From: Cheiracanthium punctorium
Taxonomy: Eukaryota; Arthropoda; Arachnida; Araneae; Cheiracanthiidae
Assembly: GCA_038373885.1 (NCBI GenBank)
Contig: JAWZYV010018267.1
Coordinates: forward strand, 555,768 to 619,767
Direction of reading: 5' to 3'
DNA length: 64,000 nt
Below are positions 1 to 12,073 of the stretch, in pieces (the first letter of the stretch is position 1; every line of letters starts with the position of its first letter). The position numbers were made by a program, and so were the translations under genes. The notes beneath the pieces were generated by a model. It did not search any database. It saw only the letters and a list, made by a program, of their open reading frames with translations, and was not told the origin of the DNA.

Positions 1-2230
1 AGGTGATTAAAATCCATTGTTTCCCCAGACAAACAAAGGGGACTGTTAGGTGAGTTTACCAAACTGATATGATTTAGGTGAGAGTATAAAAAGTCGTGGG
101 AAGTCGTTAACCTTAAGTTTGCTATAAAAATGTGGCAAGGCAGCTCCATTGGCACAGGGTTGTCTAATAGCTGACTCCGCTTCTTTCCTCTGGCATTACA
201 AATATGAGTCTGCCTGACAGAGTTCTTAATATGTTTTGCAATAGATTTGCAGGCAGAGAAATAGGACAGAGGAAGAGTTTGTTGATGGAGATCACCAGAG
301 GCGTACCCAGGAATTGATTTTGGGGATGCATATCGTCATTCCCATGAAAGAAGTAATGTACCAGTTGGTGAGATCTAAAGAATATGCTATTATGGGAGCC
401 CATATAGGGGTTGGCATAGAGGTTTGACTCCCCCCCCCTCCCTCCCATTGCAGCCACCGGTATAATAAACAATTTAAAGCTTATTGAAATCTTTCAAATT
501 AATTAAGTTTTCGAGTGTTTGAAAACTTAAGATGAGCTCCTCAAAATACATGGACAGCCCAAATTACCGCCCATGTATAAGTTTCTTCTTTCTCCCGTTT
601 AAGCCTGTTCAAGAATGAATGTAATTTTATCAAGTTATTAAAGGTTACAAAATTGAAGATCATGGGAAAAAGTAGTAAAGATACTTTACCATAAGAAGAA
701 AAATTTGTATCTACCAGAATTGGCGGAATCCAACATCGTGAAAATTCAATACGTCATTTAATGATTATGTCCAACACTTATTTTTTTATGAAAATTATTC
801 AGTATGGGAAAAAGTGAAATAGGTTATATCATTGAGATTTAGAGTCTTGCTTTGTATACAAAAATGCAATTCTCTACCTTTAATTTTATTGACTGAGCAT
901 AATTAATCATACATTTTGGTGTCGGACGTAAAATACCTAAAGTGCCTCAAGAAAATTCTTGTAAAAATCAAAAAATATATTGTTCACAATCATTACTACA
1001 AATTTTCCTGTTCGTAAAAACTGATTTAAAATGATGGTGATGTTGACTTATGTTTTCTATCTTGTAGCTCACCTAAAACTAAATATATCAAATTTTAATT
1101 AAGAATTTCAAAATCTTTAAATATTAATCTTTAAAATGACACCTAATTTGCTTAAAAATCTGTATTTTGAAATTTCGATCACCTGGTTGACCTTATTGTG
1201 GAATTGCCCTTTGTGGGTGCAAATGTCCCTTTGCACCCCACCTGGGTACACCACAACCCTTCTTAGCATGAGTATCTGCTTTTTCGTTGCCATAAATGCC
1301 ACAACGGCCAGGTATCCACTGAAAAGCAAGGGTCTAGCCTAAATGAATAGTGTCACTGAGCAAGTCTCTAATAACTTGAACACGGTCCGATTTTCTTGGT
1401 GTTCATTAAAAGTAGAGCAATTCATTAAAAAACTTCATTACATTTTGACGCTCATAAGTGGGAGATCACAAATAAAATTAGGGAATTCACTATTAATGTC
1501 TTTTTCTTAATAGAAATAAATGAATAACGTTTATAATTATTATCCAAATTAACTTCTCAGAATATGTTCAAAGGATTAACTAACAGAGAGAAGCTACCGT
1601 TATTGCAAAAACATGGAGTCCATGAGCAGAAATTATAAACAAAAGAATCCCGATGCACTCTGGATTGATTTGTGGTGAGTCATTCACATGCACCCGTTGT
1701 TTGAATCATCAGTGTTGTCATATGAAGGTGCGTGCGGCTGTAACACGACGGGATCCATAGGGGCAGGTGTGGATTTTCCCCTATTCCTGCCATAGAAATT
1801 AATGCTATAGAAAGGCAATGTGTGTGTGTAGTTTGGAACCATACAGAGGTTGCGAGATTTTGGGTTGCCTATGAAGCAGACCCACGTACCGTAGCTATAT
1901 AGACAGTTTTTCTGGGAGGTGCTCGAAATTTCCCAAGGGGGGGGGGGGGGGGGTAGGGCTGTTAAATTTACGCACACTCACACACACATGCGCGCGTGTG
2001 TGTATCAGGGGCGCTATGGACGGCTCACCCCTTTGGAAAAATCCAAGCTCCCCCAGCAAAAAAGAACAAGCTCCAGGGACAGAGGTTTTTTTCGGGGAGG
2101 GTTATGAGGTTTACATTTTACATTTTATGCCCCTGAGTGAACATTTACTGCTCTCAAAAATAGAATTTTACTAATTTATACAAATTGAAACTCCTGAAAC
2201 ATCGCAAGCTTTTTTGGTGATTTTATTGCG
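1..2230. other. Unassigned AT-rich sequence, no gene seen
   Basis: I see no convincing coding region here; the open frames are short and resemble no family I recognise. The stretch holds a long poly-G run near 1937-1953, a CA/TG-rich tract near 1974-2003 and a poly-A run just beyond its end (about 2279-2297). The C/G runs near 427-447 and 1937-1953 resemble the termini of decayed hAT-type MITEs found elsewhere in the window, but no paired inverted termini were found. Confidence 0.5.
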
Positions 2231-2446
2231 AATTCGGGATCTCATTCCCGATTCTCATCACAAATAATTACACTTTGTAAAAAAAAAAAAAAAAAAATAT
2301 TTAATTAGACATTAGAATTACGCTACAAACGCACAAAGGAAAAATAGGTATGCCAAATATTCCGAACATGCGGCAGCGAAATAGGGGGAAATCACGACAT
2401 ACAGGCGAGCGCGAGGTCTACAGGCGTACTGAGTGAGAACTACGTT

Positions 2447-3728
2447 CCCTAGTAGCAATGACTGCTTGTTTTCTGCTCGGTCGTTCATCGACTCATCGTT
2501 AACTCATCGACTCGTCGAATTCAGTCATCGGCAAGTGCACTTTTATTTATTTGCAATAGATGAATTTTTATTCATGGATAGAAGTGATCTAGACGAGCAG
2601 TTTCGCCGATGGGAAACCGAAAAACAATATCTTATCCGAAACTGCAGCTCTATAGTCAACGGGCCTTGCAGGTGTCCCCAGTGATTGACACTTTACCCAA
2701 ATTCCTATAAATATTTGCGTAATTTAGATGTGCCTTTGTATAATCTAAGGGAAATTTTGAACAATTCTTGAATTAATCGCATAATTTACTTCAAATTTAT
2801 TGTATTGGGGTTGGGAGGGGGCAGGGGGGTGGTATCCCCCCCTTGCCCCCTCCCACAAAATTTAAAAAGAAATATTTACCAAAAAATGTAAGTGTTTATT
2901 ATATAAAAATTGTTTGTAATATTTAAATAATTTTTAAAAAATGTGTTTAAAAAAAAGAAAAGAAAATCTATTTGAGCGTCAGCTGCATTATAAGAAAAAC
3001 GGAAACTTCATTATAATGAGCAACTCTTTTGAAACCTCTTTAATGTAAACAGCAAGAAGAGAAATCAATTAATTTTTAAAAGTTATCCAAGAAATATGAA
3101 TGTTAAAATCACACTAAAATTCCTATACAATTGGCAATATTGTTTTTAATTATTAATTATGAATGGTGTTGCTACTTACATACATTGGTAAAAAGTGAAA
3201 TTAATTTCTTACCAATCGAATAAATTGAGTATTATTAATAATAGATGAACAACCCTTTGTCAAAATTTCACCCAAAGTCCCAATCTCAGACAAAAATAAC
3301 CCCTACTTCACACTTTGCCTTGCATATGACAAGATTCGATGGTCTAGGGGTAGCGCGCTTACCTCATAACAAGTAAGCTCAGGGTTCGGGCCCGGTGGAG
3401 GAAGGATTTTTTTTTTTTTTTTCAGAAAAACGGAAATTTAGCATACGAAAAACAAAAACATAATAAACAGAACGGACATTTTTTGAAAATTTTGCTGTCA
3501 GTCGTTTATTTTTTATTAACAAATATATTTTTCACAGTTTATCGGTTTCTTTTCGTTATTTCATCGGAGTCATCGAGAAACGATGATGGCCCCCCGAGCG
3601 GACATTTTGTACCAGTTGCCGATGAAATTTCCCCTTTTTTGGATGAAAGGCCGTGATCGGCCATTGCTCCTTTTCCTCGGATTTAACTCACCCGCCTCTC
3701 ATCGACCAATGGGATATTGCTACTAGGG
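2447..3728. mobile_element. TIR element with 2-bp TSD and internal tRNA-like module
   Basis: The ends are inverted repeats: left CCCTAGTAGCAATG, right reverse complement CCCTAGTAGCAATATCC. They are flanked by TT on both sides (2445-2446 and 3729-3730). The empty site is preserved in the other LTR. Inside are a G/C hairpin near 2812-2865, a tRNA-like stretch near 3335-3405 and a poly-T run. No transposase is visible, so it is non-autonomous. The superfamily is unknown; 2-bp TSDs and CCC ends also occur in the elements at 40618 and 42494. Confidence 0.78.
3335..3410 (+). repeat. tRNA-like (A-box/B-box) module inside the TIR element
   Basis: The stretch contains an A-box-like TGGTCTAGGGG, a stem-loop with arms CTTAC/GTAAG and a B-box-like GGGTTCGGGCCC at tRNA-like spacing. 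I cannot fold a complete cloverleaf with a normal acceptor stem, so I read it as a tRNA-derived SINE head or degenerate tRNA copy rather than a functional tRNA gene. Confidence 0.45.
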
Positions 3729-3838
3729 TTGGGAGTCCAGTCCGGGGAAAACCGGTTGAGTTATCCATCAGCCAGTTGCCGTTACAGTGCGGATTCGCAA
3801 ACCAAGGGGTTTGTTCCAGGGGAGTATGCACCACCGCA

Positions 3839-3851
3839 GTACCCCCCTTCC
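3839..3851 (-). other. Polypurine tract next to the Gypsy 3' LTR
   Basis: On the minus strand a purine run (GGAAGGGGGG) stands directly before the 3' LTR start (TGCGGTGG). This is the normal place for the plus-strand primer of an LTR retrotransposon. Confidence 0.7.
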
Positions 3852-3861
3852 AGTGGCAACG

Positions 3862-5365
3862 TTAAGTCATGAAACGGACCGGGAACTTCACTTTTCTTCC
3901 CGACCGCGTCATTTTTCCTGCCTCAGGTGATGATGTGTCGCCCTTTACCTTTGGCGTAGCGTCATTTCTCACTGCTTCCGGTACCACTTCAGGTTTCGTT
4001 GAACTGTTCTCAGTCTCTAGGAGGAAGGCTGGCTTCAGCCTGTCGATAGAAATCACCTGCTTGCTCTCTATCTCTTACGAGCACTCTGTAGACTTTGTTC
4101 GTTCGTTCCAGGACCTTGAATGGTCCATCATACGGCGGTGCGAGAATGTGGTTTTACGTGGTCCTGCCTGACAAACACATGTATACAGGAACATAGTGCT
4201 TGGGGCACAAAGGTTTTGGTTGTTCCATGATTGCTGGTGGCCCGTGGTCCTAGGGTGCTCATAGCTTTACGCAGCTGCTGCAACAGTCCAGCAAGATTTC
4301 TGTCCTCTTTGCTGACGGCAGAAAATTCTCCCGGCAGCCGCAGTGTTGTTCCATAAACAAGCTCAGCTGTGGACGCGCCAAGTTCTTCTTTGACAACTGA
4401 TCTTAACCCGAGAAGGACAGTTGGAAGATTTACTGTCCAATTTTCGTTCAGACAAGCCTTTAACGCAGCCTTTAATGGCCTACGGGTGTTCTCTATAAGC
4501 CCATTACTCTGTGGGTGGAACGCAGTTGTGTGAATATGTTTAATACCTAGTAATTTAGGCAAAGATTGAACTAAATTGGACTCAAACTGACGACCTTGGT
4601 TCGTCGTAACGACCCTCGGTATTCCGAATCGTGCAATCCATTGTGAGAAAAAAACTTTTGCAACAGTGTCCGCGGTAATGTCGCGCAAAGGAAAAGCCTC
4701 GACCCAACGAGTAAACCTGTCTATATTCGTTAACAAATACTGATAATTTTCGGAGGTTGGCAAGGGCCCTACTAGGTCAATATGGATATGCTCAAATCGG
4801 CCGTCAGGAACCTGTATGTTGGTGACTGGACTAACCGTATGCCTATAAATTTTGGACCTTTGGCATGGTCCAAAATTTGCAGGTGCAAATGGGCTAAAAC
4901 ATGCACAATTGACATGGGATGCATGTTTTAGCCCAAAGCCGAAAATCTTTATTTATCGACGTCCAGATAAACCTATTGGTCATGATCTTTGTAGTAGCTC
5001 TAATACCTGGGTGTGAGAGGTTGTGCACTAGGTCAAATGCCAGTTTTCTAAATTCTGCAGGTAAATAAGGTCTAATTTTCGCAGTGGAAGTATCACAATA
5101 CAGCGTGGCCTCGGTCTCTGGGATATCCAAAAGCTTTAATTGCAGATTTGGCTTCTTAAGGAGCCTCTGAAGTTCTGCATCGTTTTGTTGAGCCTGCGCA
5201 ACCGCTTTATAGTCTAGGGAATCAGGTAAACTAATTGTCCAATTCGTGATAGTAAGTCCGCGGGTATGTTTTGTAGTCCTTTAAAAAATCTTATATCGGT
5301 ACTAAACTGCCCTATAAAATCGAGGTGCCTCAGCTGTCTAGGAGAACTCTTATCGAGCTTTTGAT
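3862..5365 (-). pseudogene. pol: Gypsy pol, 3' part: end of RNase H, integrase, C-terminal tail
   Basis: On the minus strand the sequence resumes in RNase H with the conserved SPRQLRHLDF stretch near 5350-5310. A zinc-binding H-x-H-x-C-x2-C integrase N-domain follows (5130-4894, ending KTCIPCQ), then the integrase core (4763-4128) and a tail with the family signature TRSGRKVKFP (4056-3862). The integrase cuts retrotransposon cDNA into the genome. The core keeps its first Asp (NIDRFTRW) and the Glu in NGLIEN, but the second catalytic Asp is Asn (TTNQG instead of TDQG). Stops or frameshifts separate the segments, so this is not a working protein. Confidence 0.88.
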
Positions 5366-5811
5366 ACATTTCTGTCTATGGGCATCTGTGTAACTACTGA
5401 ACTGATACTAAACCTTTTGTTCTCTAATAGAGAGTTGTGCACTTCCTTGGTATCTTAGGCTAACTTTCATGCATGTATAATTAATTTTTCTTTGACAGCG
5501 ACACTCAAAATAATGCCATTGCATGTGTAACTTCAATATCATTACAATTGTGAGGATATTTGATATTCTTGAGTTGCACAAAGTACACCTGAACACGTCA
5601 GAATGTATACACCGCTTCCTTTTACAGGGACACTCAAAAGAATTCTTATGCATTACGCTCAACGGACATCTCTGTAACTACTCAACCGATTCTTAAACTT
5701 TTTTCTGTCATGGAATAGTGTACAATTCCTGGGTATTTTATGCTAACTTTGATGCAGGAAGCATAAATAGTACTTTTACAGGAACACTCAAAATAATGTC
5801 ATAGTGTTTAA
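5366..5811. repeat. Satellite array, leftmost block
   Basis: This carries the same monomers as the larger blocks, recognised by TTTTACAGGGACACTC, GTATACACCGCTTCC and CATGGAAGAGTGTACA-like segments (here GGAATAGTGTACA). It begins within a few bases of the Gypsy RNase H break and ends at the TTAA target of the piggyBac element. Confidence 0.85.
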
Positions 5812-7252
5812 CCTCTTCACCGCCTTGAAAAGAAAAACTTTTCTTCCCTTTTTCGCTAAAGCTTCCACTGGGAAAACTAACAGAAAACGGCTTGGTACTC
5901 AGCCATACAAATGTTGGTTTCCCTGCTCAGCTAATGTCATCCCCCCTATTCAAATGTCAAGAAATTACACGGCACAACCCACCCACTGTGCACAGAGTGA
6001 GCGGGGAGATTCACCCCCAGAGAGGGCGAGGGAGGGGGGGGGATCATAGGAGGAGCAACTTTCACTGGGGAAAAGCTTATGAAGTGTCAAGCATTCGCTG
6101 ATAAATTTTGTAAGGCTTTATTGCAATTAAGTGAATTTTTATTGTGTGATTTAAATATTAACGCCGTTTAACCAAAGTTTTTTGATAAATGTGTTGGCCG
6201 TGATGAAAATCACGCGAGATGCAAAAGAAAAAGAAAAAAAAAAAAAAAATCGAAAATGTTTACTTACAAGTGTACATTTGTAAAAACTATAAACCTGGAA
6301 AAGCAATAAATTTTTAATACTCTTAAGTATATCACGGCTCAGAGGTTATTCGGTGAAATAATATTTTTAAAATCCTTTCTTCCTAGTAGTTCAATAAATT
6401 TTACTAATTTAGTACGTAATGCACCTTAGGTGCGAACATTCTGACTGCCTGGAAGTATCTGACGGTGTTTATTTTTTACTCTGGTTAAAAGTTAAGAGAC
6501 TATTTTAAAGTAATATTCTTCAATGAAATAAAAATTACAGATTCTCCTTTCCAGGAGAATATTAGGAATCTTAGCCGTAATTAAATAATTAAAAGAGCAA
6601 TGCGCTCTTTACTTTTAGTTTCGGCTGTACGTCAAAGAAGAGCACTTAATATCTTAGAACAGCTTATTCAAAGCTTTTAAACAGTCCCTTGTTCATTGTG
6701 CAAGTTTTTCCTATGAAAACCGAGGTCCGATATATATAAATATATAATATGCTAATAAGCAAGGCTGTAGCCAGCGGGGGAATCATGGGGATTTAAAATT
6801 TAGTCAATGCATTAGTAGCGTTTTACTTACGATGACTCTTACTGTAGAGATATTCTATGAAATTTATATGCAGAAACGAACCTTTTCCCTTTTAAAAGAT
6901 TCTTGTTGTTAAAAGGACACAAGTATGTGATGAATTAAAAATAACAATAATTATCCCCAAACCATAGTGGTAAATCTGAGAAAATCAAGTTGTAGTCAAA
7001 TTAACAAATTCGTTGCTGTGTATAAATAGCTCGCTGAAATTAAATTATTCTCCGTTGAGCGAAGTTTCTTAATAGTTCAGCCCCATTATATATGGCCTAG
7101 CACCAGAGGCAAGGGCTTACCGTAAGCCCTAACATTCCCCGCAATGGCGGGGGGGAGCCTCTAAGCTGAACGGGACCTCCAAAGTTTCACCTCTGTATTT
7201 TTAAGAGTGAAATTTAGATTTTTTTCTTAAATAATTACCCCCCCCCTTAACT
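5812..7252. other. Left non-coding part of the piggyBac element
   Basis: I see no gene here. It contains A-runs, a G-run near 6033-6041, and a fragment near 6760-6790 (GCTGTAGCCAGCGGGGG) resembling the end of a hAT-type MITE without a visible partner. A short inverted GCTTACCGTAAGC motif lies near 7113-7127. Confidence 0.4.
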
Positions 7253-7433
7253 CAGAGCCTTATTATCCCATGGGCAAATCGGGACTTTGCCCGGGGTCCT
7301 CAATTTCAAATATTTTTCTGAAATATATTTTTTATATCAATCAAAATTTTATGAAAAATAAAACAAATTTCATAGATAGGGGCCCCCAAATTCTCCAATG
7401 CCCGGGGCCCCCGTTGGTCATAATCAGGCTCTG
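7253..7433. mobile_element. hAT-type MITE (181 bp), TSD CCTTAACT
   Basis: The termini are CAGAGCCTTATTAT on the left and, as reverse complement, CAGAGCCTGATTAT on the right. A perfect 8-bp duplication, CCTTAACT, occupies 7245-7252 and 7434-7441. The element is rich in CCCCGGG and has no coding capacity. Confidence 0.87.
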
Positions 7434-7916
7434 CCTTAACTTGTTTCTTCTGTAATCTTCTGCAGTTTTCCTTAACTTGTTTATAGTCTGCTTTTACTTT
7501 TGCAATACTGAGTCCATGAGTCATTCCATTTTAATTCAAATAGTAATTGCCTTCGATCACCACTACATCCTCTCCCCCCCCCCCCCAAGTACAAAAAAAG
7601 AAAAAAATACAGAAGCCCACAAAAACCTGTGTGTATTTACTATATACATTACTTCACTTATAATAGTAAAGGTTACTCCCATTTGTATATAATGCAAATA
7701 ATTATCTTAACCAAGAATAAAAATATTTCAAGTGCACCCAAAGCGATGTGATGATTATGGTTTGTACTAATGTAAACCAAAACTTTTATTGCCACGACTC
7801 CAAAAATTTAGAAAAGTTGCGCTCAAAAAACGTAATAAAATCCACCCTGTTGTTTTCAGTGGAAATGTTTCATAATTATGTAAAAAAAAAATGTAGAAAA
7901 AATAATACACGCTACA

Positions 7917-8169
7917 CAGTGGCGGATCCAGAAAGTCTGTTTTGGGAGGGACTAAATTTTGAAAAAAGCTTATTTAACCCGAAACAAAATGTACAATAAA
8001 GCAAAATTTTAGTCTAAACCAATGTAAAAACTTTTGGGAGGGGCTAAATGATTAAAAAAGATCACTTTACATACTCAATGTGCATAATGAAGCAGAATGT
8101 TACCCTTTAGCAATCTCTTTTGGGGGGGGGGGCTGAAGTCCCCTAACCCCTCCCCTGAATCCGCTACTG
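7917..8169. mobile_element. hAT-type MITE (253 bp), TSD ACGCTACA
   Basis: The termini are CAGTGGCGGATCCAG on the left and CAGTAGCGGATTCAG as reverse complement on the right, flanked by a perfect 8-bp duplication ACGCTACA (7909-7916, 8170-8177). Two internal blocks resemble each other (TTTGGGAGGG followed by CTAAAT). It lies inside the piggyBac element, 3' of its transposase. Confidence 0.9.
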
Positions 8170-8329
8170 ACGCTACATAAAAATCAGAAAATTGCCCATT
8201 CTCCGAATTTCAAAATTTGTTTGGAATTTTTAAGTTAGAAAATGGTTTTATTTGGATAATAAAAGTAATAGCCACATGTAGATCATTCTCAGTTGTATTG
8301 ATTCGTAATTTTGGGGATTTTCAGAAAAA

Positions 8330-9432
8330 AAAATATAATAATTTTTTTTATTTTTCAGTTCTTCTGGAATGTCCTTCCTACTAATTCACTATGTTCCGTA
8401 AACGTCAGTTTTTCGGGTTTTAAGTATTTCTGCTAAAGAGGGAGAATTATAAAAATTGTCTATTGTTACAGTAGCCCTTTTCTAAATATCTGTCCAGTAA
8501 GGTCATTACGGCCTTTACACCAGTTCCGTTTTATTTGTATCCTGTCTAGTATTTCGTCTTTTTTCCGGTGTATATCATCAAATTCGAAACGTATCCAGAC
8601 GATTATTCACAGAGCACGAAAAAATTTATCCCGAATCCTGCTCGTTTAGACGGTATAATTTCCACCCGAGCCTTCCTTTGAAAATCAGAAGAGATTCATC
8701 AATTGATAAATCTCTCTCAGGTGTGTAACATTTCTGAAAATTTTTTACAATAATATGCATTACTGTTTCGATTTTTTAAAGTGGATTATTCTGGTTTTCT
8801 TCATCCACGTAGCTCTCATTATCACAAAAGTGCAAAAATTTCATGATCAGGCTAAACCTTTTTTCTCTCATATTTTTGACAAAGTAAGGCGTTTCCAAAA
8901 CTGGAATTTTCGACAAGTACAGGGACTCTCGGGGTTTTTCCTGAAATCCCTCTAGAATCAGCAACGATAAAAACAGCAGCATTTCCTTTTTATCAGTGTT
9001 TGCCCATTCTGTGCATCTTGATTTTGGAGTAACATTGTGAGTATTGAAATACTGCAAAGCAAACAAATTCGTTTGTTCCACGATTTGTTCAAGAACAGCA
9101 TCATCAAATAATTTTGAGAAAAACTGTAGAGGATCGGTTGGGTTGTCAATTTGAAATAAAATACCGGGTGACTCTGTGAAATGAAATCGAGGCGGGGCTG
9201 GTAACGGAGAATTAATATCTAATTTACACCAATTACGAACAGATGAGATATCCACAGAATCACTATCACTACTAGAATCAGTCTCAAAAAAATAATCAGA
9301 TACGCTGTCACTACGCACATCATAATTAAATTCAGCTGTCAGAGAACTCTTGAAAATAATCTGAAATTTACACGCGTAAGAGAAAATCGGAATTGATGTT
9401 TGAGGGAAGCAAATAGCAAAAAGAAAATGCAA
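8330..9432 (-). pseudogene. piggyBac transposase, decayed
   Basis: piggyBac transposases cut and paste DNA at TTAA. The open part (9432-8776, 218 aa) carries the N-terminal hallmarks of the family in order: an acidic/Ser-rich stretch, PAPPRFHFTESPGI, DPLQFFSKLFDD, a segment of LFLSLLILEGF type, and MREKRFSLIMKFLHFCDNE. Downstream, in broken frames, are the first catalytic region (LSIDESLLIFKGRLGW), an RAGFGINFFVLCE segment with YTGK, and the TIDNFYNSPSLAEIL motif holding a later catalytic Asp. Several frameshifts and stops and a lost C-terminal Cys-rich domain make it a pseudogene. It is the only coding remnant of the 5812-12073 element. Confidence 0.85.
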
Positions 9433-12073
9433 TATATGTCTTGCTTGTCTATTTGAAAAGGAAAGGAAACTCCATTATTTTCCCACTCCCGTACACTTTT
9501 AAATTTTTCCGAAGAGTTTTTCCACGAGAATTTACAAAAACAGTCTGTAAAGGAGCTCTCCAACCCAAGATTTCTTTTTATTAGTGACAATCACCTTGTC
9601 TAAGCTATTGTTAGCAGGCTTTACAGATAGAGTGATAACACTGGAATGGATCTGCATAGAACAGTATCTGCCGTTAAGCCTCCACAGTTATAGTTAAACA
9701 TTGTAAGTAAAACAGTAAGTAAAATAGCGATTGTAGCGTAAAAATGGTGTAAATTACACCCAGACTCGAGGTCTTTGTGCAGTTCATACGATTCGTTTTC
9801 CAATGAGGAAATGCAACGGAAGTATACTTTTGTTCTATTATTACTAGGGATTGCGGGAAAGACCACCTTTTGAGATGCTCTAAGCAATTTAGAGAAGGAA
9901 AATAAAATATTGTATTAGAGAGAGAGTACAAAACACACAATTTTCCAGGAATCGATCCAACGCTAATTACAGCTGATAAAGGTCATTTTATTATTTTTGA
10001 TAACAATGATCCTCAACTTAAAAAATATTAATATCAACAAATAAAGTACCTCAAAGATAAATGCATTGATTACAACGCAAGGCTCCTAAAAATCTGAATT
10101 GCGCCCTACTTTTAACTTCATAGTTTCTCGTGAATATTAAAGCTGGAGTGTATATTTAGTGTCCAGGGGGGGGGGGGTGGGGGGCATAGGGGCACGTACC
10201 CCCAGACGAACTAAATTTACACTGTAGAGATGATTGACTTGTTTTGTAAATTCTAGTGATTTTATAAGAAAATGCGACAAAAAATGTTTTGTGCCTCCTC
10301 CAGAATTATTATTATTATTATTATTTTTTTATCCGCCATTGCGAGTATCTACATATTCTTTTTGTGCAATGCGATCACCCCTTTTGCTTTTAAAAGAATC
10401 CTTAGATATACAGTTTTATCACAATGGAAATAAATTTTATTTTCTAAATAATGTTTTGATTTTAAAGTATATATGAACTTACAAGTAAATAAAAATAATA
10501 AAATTGCTCTTATAGATTAGTTTTTATCCCGATCAGAGAGAGTTTTTAATGACTGAAATAACTTTATGTATTCGTTAATTATTCAATTTAAGCCGTAAAA
10601 TTAAATCTGAAAATTATTTTTAGTTATGTGTATCATTTTAAATGATTTTGTAATACCTTATGCATTTTATATATTTGACTACATTTTAAACGCTTCCAGA
10701 TAAATCATTATACTTTTTATCTGATTTCGCATTACTTTCCCTCCCCGAATAAATAAATAAATAAATTAAAAAAAAATTCCAATGGACTATAGTTCTGTGT
10801 TATAATTATTTTTATTAGTATCAAAATACAACAGAGTTTCAAAATAATCGATACGAATAATATGTCATCTGTGTTGTAGATTAAGCATTAACAGAATTTC
10901 TTTATGATTTTTACATAAGCAAGCATTCCTCTTGAAAACGATCAATTAAAGACATAATTAAAATCTTTACATAACTTAATGGATTAAATTCATCATAAGT
11001 TGCTAATTATTTTATTTGATTGTTTTTTTAACAATAACCAGAATTAATAATACCGAATCGGACCTACAGATTTAACGTGTGAGTTTCATCTGTTTTAGTT
11101 AGATCCTTAGTCCTATTTTCTATCAGTAAAATATTTCTGGCCTTTTATAAAATAAATTATATTTGTCTAATATTGGCCTTTAGACATTCAAACCCAAGCC
11201 AAGCCAACCCCGAACAAGGTGCAGTAGTATATATTTTTATTTTGAATATAAAGTAGTTCAAATTAAACATAACTAAAGGGTTTTATGTATTAAAAAATAG
11301 TTTTTTGACGAAATATGTTATCTTATGAACCAGTTTATTTATTTTTTGCAGTTTCTTTTACTTCTTTTCCTCATTCTAAAATCTAAATATTAATGTAATG
11401 ACTTAAAACAGACTAATAATGTACTTGTAGTAATGTACAATGTACTAGTAATGATTACCCATTGAAACGCTGAAAAACTCGTAAAAATATTAAAGTGTGA
11501 TGTTAAAATTCGGGTTTCGAGACTTTAAAAATTAACAGTGAAAATTTTAGATTTTGTTTTCTTTTTTTATTCATAATTTTAATTAAAATATTTGTGTTTA
11601 GCCTTCGAACAAATGAAAAAACAAAAGAAAACCCACAAAGATAATGCTTATTTACCGGACATAAGTTTCCAATATATATTTGTAAATGAGAAAAGGCCAG
11701 AGAGAGAGAGAGGTATTTGTCTTGTAAATGACACTTTGCGCTTCTCTTTTTATCAATTCCTCAGAAAAACTCTCACGGCAGTGGAGCATCAGGGGGAGGG
11801 GGGTTTGTTTCTAATTGGGGAATGGGGACGCTCACTATCTCCCTCCATCTCCCTCTTCTAGCCCAGGATAGCTATGAATGGAACGTAATAAATAACATTC
11901 ATTTTACTTGACCAAACAAACGGGGGAAGGAACGAGACAGAATTGAATGCGCCTGCGATTGAGACTCGTGGCTGCCGAAAAACGTACAGTTGCTTCTTGA
12001 CGAAATAGATCGTCAGAGCCGAAAATCGTAGGATCTCCGATGACGGATATATTCGGGGCAGCCGGTCAAGGGG
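9433..12073. other. Right part of the piggyBac element, no gene recognised
   Basis: A short minus-strand open frame (9590-9339) overlaps the 5' end of the transposase and may hold its decayed N-terminus. The rest is AT-rich with short open frames that resemble nothing I know. A poly-G block near 10167-10184, an ATT trinucleotide run near 10306-10326, an AATA repeat near 10749-10764 and an AG run near 11700-11711 are the only structures seen. Confidence 0.45.

Larger units (their letters stand above)
2231..3838 (-). repeat. 3' LTR of the split Gypsy, interrupted by a TIR element
   Basis: Positions 2231-2446 and 3731-3838 together match the 5' LTR at 40138-40452, with scattered substitutions. 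The two parts are separated by a 1,282-bp insertion at 2447-3728. In the intact LTR the sequence runs without a gap across the insertion point (ACGTTGGGAG), which defines the insert and its TT duplication exactly. Confidence 0.88.
5812..12073 (-). mobile_element. piggyBac element in satellite DNA (TTAA target)
   Basis: The satellite monomer is interrupted at TTAA (5808-5811), and TTAA recurs at 12074-12077 where the monomer continues. The ends are inverted repeats: left CCTCTTCACCGCC, right reverse complement CCCCTTGACCGGC, matching at 10 of 13 positions. A decayed piggyBac transposase lies inside on the minus strand (about 8330-9432). TTAA targeting and transposase agree on the superfamily. 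At 6.3 kb it is long for piggyBac, partly because of two hAT MITEs and other unassigned sequence. Confidence 0.82.

Noticed and set aside
3335..3410. Functional tRNA gene
   Set aside because: A- and B-box-like motifs and an anticodon-like stem are present, but no acceptor stem pairs and the segment is part of a repeated type of element.
8776..9432. An intact domesticated piggyBac gene
   Set aside because: The frame ends before the catalytic core, and the downstream motifs are in broken frames.
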